NCBI GenBank assembly: GCA_041486365.1
Contig: JBGPLH010000142.1
Span: forward strand, 1-7,994
Reading direction: 5' to 3'
DNA from: JBGPLH01 sp041486365 [NCBI: Thermodesulfobacteriota bacterium]
Lineage (GTDB): Bacteria > JAUYMQ01
Length of the DNA: 7,994 nt
Positions 6,218-7,994 of the stretch are shown here, piece by piece. The notes beneath the pieces are model-generated. The model was not told the origin of the DNA. It saw only the letters and a list, made by a program, of their open reading frames with translations, and did not search any database. Made by a program: the position numbers and the translations under genes. Each line of letters opens with the position of its first letter. Position 1 is the first letter of the stretch.

Positions 6218-7137
6218 CGGCCGCCATCGCCCTGCACGGCGGCGCGGGCGGCGCCGATCAGGAGGAAGGGGATCAGCGCATGCGCGTGCTCGCGGCGGCG
6301 CGGGACGCGGGGGTCGCGGTTCTCGCACGTGGCGGCGGCGCGGTCGACGCGGTGACGGAAGCGGTCTGCGTCCTGGAGGACGCGCCGCTTTTCAACGCGG
6401 GGACCGGTTCGGTGCTCACCTGGGACGGGGCGATCGAGATGGACGCTTCGATCATGACCGAGGGTGACGCCTTCGGGGGCGTGGGCGCGGTGCGCGACCT
6501 GCGGTACCCCGTGCGCGCCGCGCGGGCCGTGATGGAGGAAACCGAGCACTGGCTCCTCGTGGGGGAGGGAGCGCTCGCGCTCGCGCGGGCGCACGCCTGG
6601 GGTGTCCCCTGGGATCCGGAGACCCCCGCGCGGCGCGCGCGCTGGCGCGCGCTCCGAGACGAGGTCCTCCGGGCGGCGCGCGATGCGGGCGGCCCCGCGG
6701 ATCCGGCGCTCGCGCACCGCGAGCGTCTCGTCGCATTCGTGAAGGCGCACCCGCAGGTGGCCGGGACCCCGGGGACCGTCGGGGCCGTGGCGCTCGATCG
6801 GGAGGGACGCGCCGCCGCGGCCACGAGCACCGGCGGGATCTGGCTCAAGCTCGCCGGCCGCGTGGGCGACAGCGCACTCCCCGGGGCGGGGACCTTCGTC
6901 GGTCCCGGCGGCGCCGTGTCGGCGACGGGACACGGCGAGGCGATCCTTCGCGTGCAGCTCGCGCGCCGCGCGGAATACCTCCTTCGGACGATGGACGCGC
7001 CCGCCGCGGCGGCACATGCCATCGCGGAGGCGACCGCCGCGGGGTGCGACGCCGGCCTCGTCGCGGTGGACCGCCGGGGCGGCACGGGGTTCGCCTTCAA
7101 CACGGCCGCGATGCCCGTCGAGGCGGGACGTGTCTAG
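6214..7137 (+). CDS. iaaA: Isoaspartyl peptidase/L-asparaginase (Ntn hydrolase)
   Basis: A 307-aa plant-type asparaginase that cleaves isoaspartyl dipeptides and asparagine after autoproteolysis into alpha and beta subunits. The predicted nucleophile is Thr188 in GTPGTVGAVALD, so beta would be residues 188-307. Thr206 (in TSTGG), Arg216 and Asp219 (in GRVGDS), and Thr238-Gly239 (in SATGHGE) match in order, and almost in spacing, the E. coli EcAIII residues Thr179, Thr197, Arg207, Asp210 and Thr230-Gly231 as I recall them. The N-terminus ALHGGAG and FNAGTGSVL (Asn61) are also characteristic. GTG 6214 is the start because it places HGGAG at residue 8 and overlaps the upstream stop (GTGA); the open frame further left is a shadow of the M20 gene. 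There is no signal peptide, so it is probably cytoplasmic. It lies between the M20 enzyme and a lipid A acyltransferase, overlapping the latter by 8 nt. Confidence 0.93.
   Translation: MTAAIALHGGAGGADQEEGDQRMRVLAAARDAGVAVLARGGGAVDAVTEAVCVLEDAPLFNAGTGSVLTWDGAIEMDASIMTEGDAFGGVGAVRDLRYPVRAARAVMEETEHWLLVGEGALALARAHAWGVPWDPETPARRARWRALRDEVLRAARDAGGPADPALAHRERLVAFVKAHPQVAGTPGTVGAVALDREGRAAAATSTGGIWLKLAGRVGDSALPGAGTFVGPGGAVSATGHGEAILRVQLARRAEYLLRTMDAPAAAAHAIAEATAAGCDAGLVAVDRRGGTGFAFNTAAMPVEAGRV
7120..7123 (+). promoter_or_regulatory. Shine-Dalgarno GAGG for the acyltransferase GTG start
   Basis: GAGG inside the end of the asparaginase gene lies 6 nt before GTG 7130. This good spacing favours GTG 7130 over the later in-frame TTG 7148 and GTG 7160, and supports an 8-nt gene overlap. 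Confidence 0.55.
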
Positions 7138-7994
7138 CCGCCGCCGGTTGCCCCGGCCGGTGCGGCATCTCTTCAAGCGGATCAAGAACGACTGCCTCTA
7201 CGGCGGATTCAGCGCCGTCCTCGCCCTGTTCCGCGCGCTCCCCCTGCAGGCAGGCCTCCGCCTCGGCGCGGCGATCGGGATCGTGGCCTACTACGTCCTC
7301 TGGCCGGATAGGCGCCGCGCCCTGGAGCACCTCGCAATCGCCTTTGGCGACGAGAAGCCGGAGGCCGAGCGCCGCCGCATCGCGCGCGCGTGCTTCTCCC
7401 ACCTCGGGATGTGCTTCGTCGAGTTCGTGAACCTGGAGCGGATGAGGGACCGGCTCGACACCTACGTGGCGCTGGAGGATCGGGCCGTGATCGACGCGTG
7501 CCTCGCGCGCGGCAAGGGGCTGATCTGGGTGACCGGACACCTCGGGAACTGGGAGATCCTCGCTTCCTACATGGGGTGCCACGAGCGCTACAAGGTGAAC
7601 GCCGTCTCCCGCGCCGCCTACGATCGGCGGATGCAGGAGCGGCTGGTCCGGCTTCGCGCGGCGAACGGCGTGCGCAGCATCGAGCGAGGCGATGCGCGCG
7701 CGACGCGGGAGTTGATCGGCGTGTTCCGGCGCAACGAGGTGCTGGCGATGCTGATCGACCAGGATACGAAGGTGCAGGGCGTGTTCGTGGACTTCTTCGG
7801 GCGGCCCGCGTGGACGCCGGTGGCCGCCGCCGCGCTCGCCTACAAGATGGACGCGCCCGTCATCGTCGGGTTCATCGAGCGCCTGCCGGAGGTCTCGCGC
7901 GAAGCGCGAGCCGACAAGAACCTGCCGGAGGTCTCGCGCGAAGCGCGAGCCGACAAGAACCTGCCGGAGGTCTCGCGCGAAGCGCGAGCCGACA
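7130..7994 (+). CDS. LpxL/HtrB-type lipid A acyltransferase, C-terminus cut by window end
   Basis: The frame stays open from GTG 7130 to the right edge (288 complete codons). The first 251 residues are a normal lysophospholipid/lipid A acyltransferase, which adds a secondary acyl chain to lipid A at the inner-membrane inner face using acyl-ACP. A basic N-terminus and a hydrophobic segment (about residues 21-54) are followed by YYVLWPDRRRALEHLAIAFG. The catalytic H-x4-E motif is in VTGHLGNWEI (His137, Glu142), and the second motif is LIDQD (Asp210) with GVFVDFFGRPAWTP. From residue 252 the protein changes into a repeated 13-residue charged unit, LPEVSREARADKN, instead of the expected conserved strand after P-V-I-V-G-F-I. 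The true C-terminus is not visible, so the gene may be intact with an insertion, broken, or misassembled. Family assignment is firm; which lipid A acyl position it serves is unknown. Confidence 0.88.
   Translation, partial: MSSRRRLPRPVRHLFKRIKNDCLYGGFSAVLALFRALPLQAGLRLGAAIGIVAYYVLWPDRRRALEHLAIAFGDEKPEAERRRIARACFSHLGMCFVEFVNLERMRDRLDTYVALEDRAVIDACLARGKGLIWVTGHLGNWEILASYMGCHERYKVNAVSRAAYDRRMQERLVRLRAANGVRSIERGDARATRELIGVFRRNEVLAMLIDQDTKVQGVFVDFFGRPAWTPVAAAALAYKMDAPVIVGFIERLPEVSREARADKNLPEVSREARADKNLPEVSREARAD
7882..7994 (+). repeat. Exact 39-bp tandem repeat with palindromic core, 2.9 copies, at window end
   Basis: Three consecutive copies (7882-7920, 7921-7959, 7960-7994, the last cut at 35 nt) are identical with no mismatch. 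Each holds a perfect 7-bp hairpin, CTCGCGCGAAGCGCGAG (7894-7910, 7933-7949, 7972-7988), with a GAA loop. The unit is a multiple of three and keeps the acyltransferase frame open, coding L-P-E-V-S-R-E-A-R-A-D-K-N each time. It has no other copy in the window that I can find. Tandem identity and position at the sequence end fit either a recent in-frame expansion of a palindromic element or an assembly loop. Confidence 0.95.

Noticed and set aside
4568-6328. 586-aa minus-strand ORF opposite the small protein and M20 genes
   Set aside because: It spans two well-supported plus-strand genes and a promoter. Its composition is typical of an antisense shadow in high-GC DNA.
6628-6655. GC-alternating stretch (GGCGCGCGCGCTGGCGCGCGCTCC region) resembling a repeat or Z-DNA tract
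   Set aside because: It codes for an ordinary Arg/Ala/Trp segment of the asparaginase alpha subunit and is expected in DNA of this composition.
1-7994. tRNA, rRNA, CRISPR array, insertion sequence, riboswitch
   Set aside because: I looked on both strands. No cloverleaf with a CCA-like end, no spaced direct repeats apart from the terminal tandem array, no transposase motifs, and no leader longer than about 120 nt.

Overview
The window is very GC-rich (around 70% by eye) and densely coded. Every supported gene lies on the plus strand. Lipid A acyltransferase and heptosyltransferase-type genes point to a Gram-negative bacterium with an LPS-type outer membrane. The small secreted protein at 4652 resembles one I associate with deltaproteobacterial and related high-GC lineages. 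I cannot name a species.

Left half (2-4533): a surface-glycan block. It holds the C-terminal half of a sulfatase/alkaline-phosphatase-superfamily protein (cut by the left edge), a family 9 (heptosyltransferase-type) glycosyltransferase, and two GT-B glycosyltransferases of family 4. The three glycosyltransferases are packed as an operon. The second and third overlap by ATGA. The first and second are joined by an unusual six-codon reading frame that overlaps both neighbours. Together they look like part of an O-antigen, LPS-core or other envelope polysaccharide locus.

Middle (4534-5020): a readable sigma70-like promoter (TTGCGC-18 nt-TACAAT) with an inverted repeat over its -10 and start region. 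It drives a small 85-aa exported protein of unknown function. A short GC-rich gap with a weak hairpin follows.

Right half (5021-7994): a second tightly overlapping operon. It encodes an M20 metallopeptidase/deacylase (ArgE/DapE type), an isoaspartyl peptidase/L-asparaginase with all key catalytic residues, and an LpxL/HtrB-type lipid A acyltransferase that runs off the right edge. Overlaps are 4 and 8 nt, and the second and third genes start with GTG.

The most unusual feature is at the right end. The acyltransferase frame enters an exact 39-bp (13-residue) tandem repeat, almost three copies, each built around the perfect hairpin CTCGCGC-GAA-GCGCGAG. It replaces the expected conserved C-terminal sequence and is cut by the window end, so it is either an in-frame palindromic repeat expansion or an assembly artefact at a contig end. 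I see no tRNA, rRNA, CRISPR array, insertion sequence or riboswitch, and no complete unknown multi-gene system.
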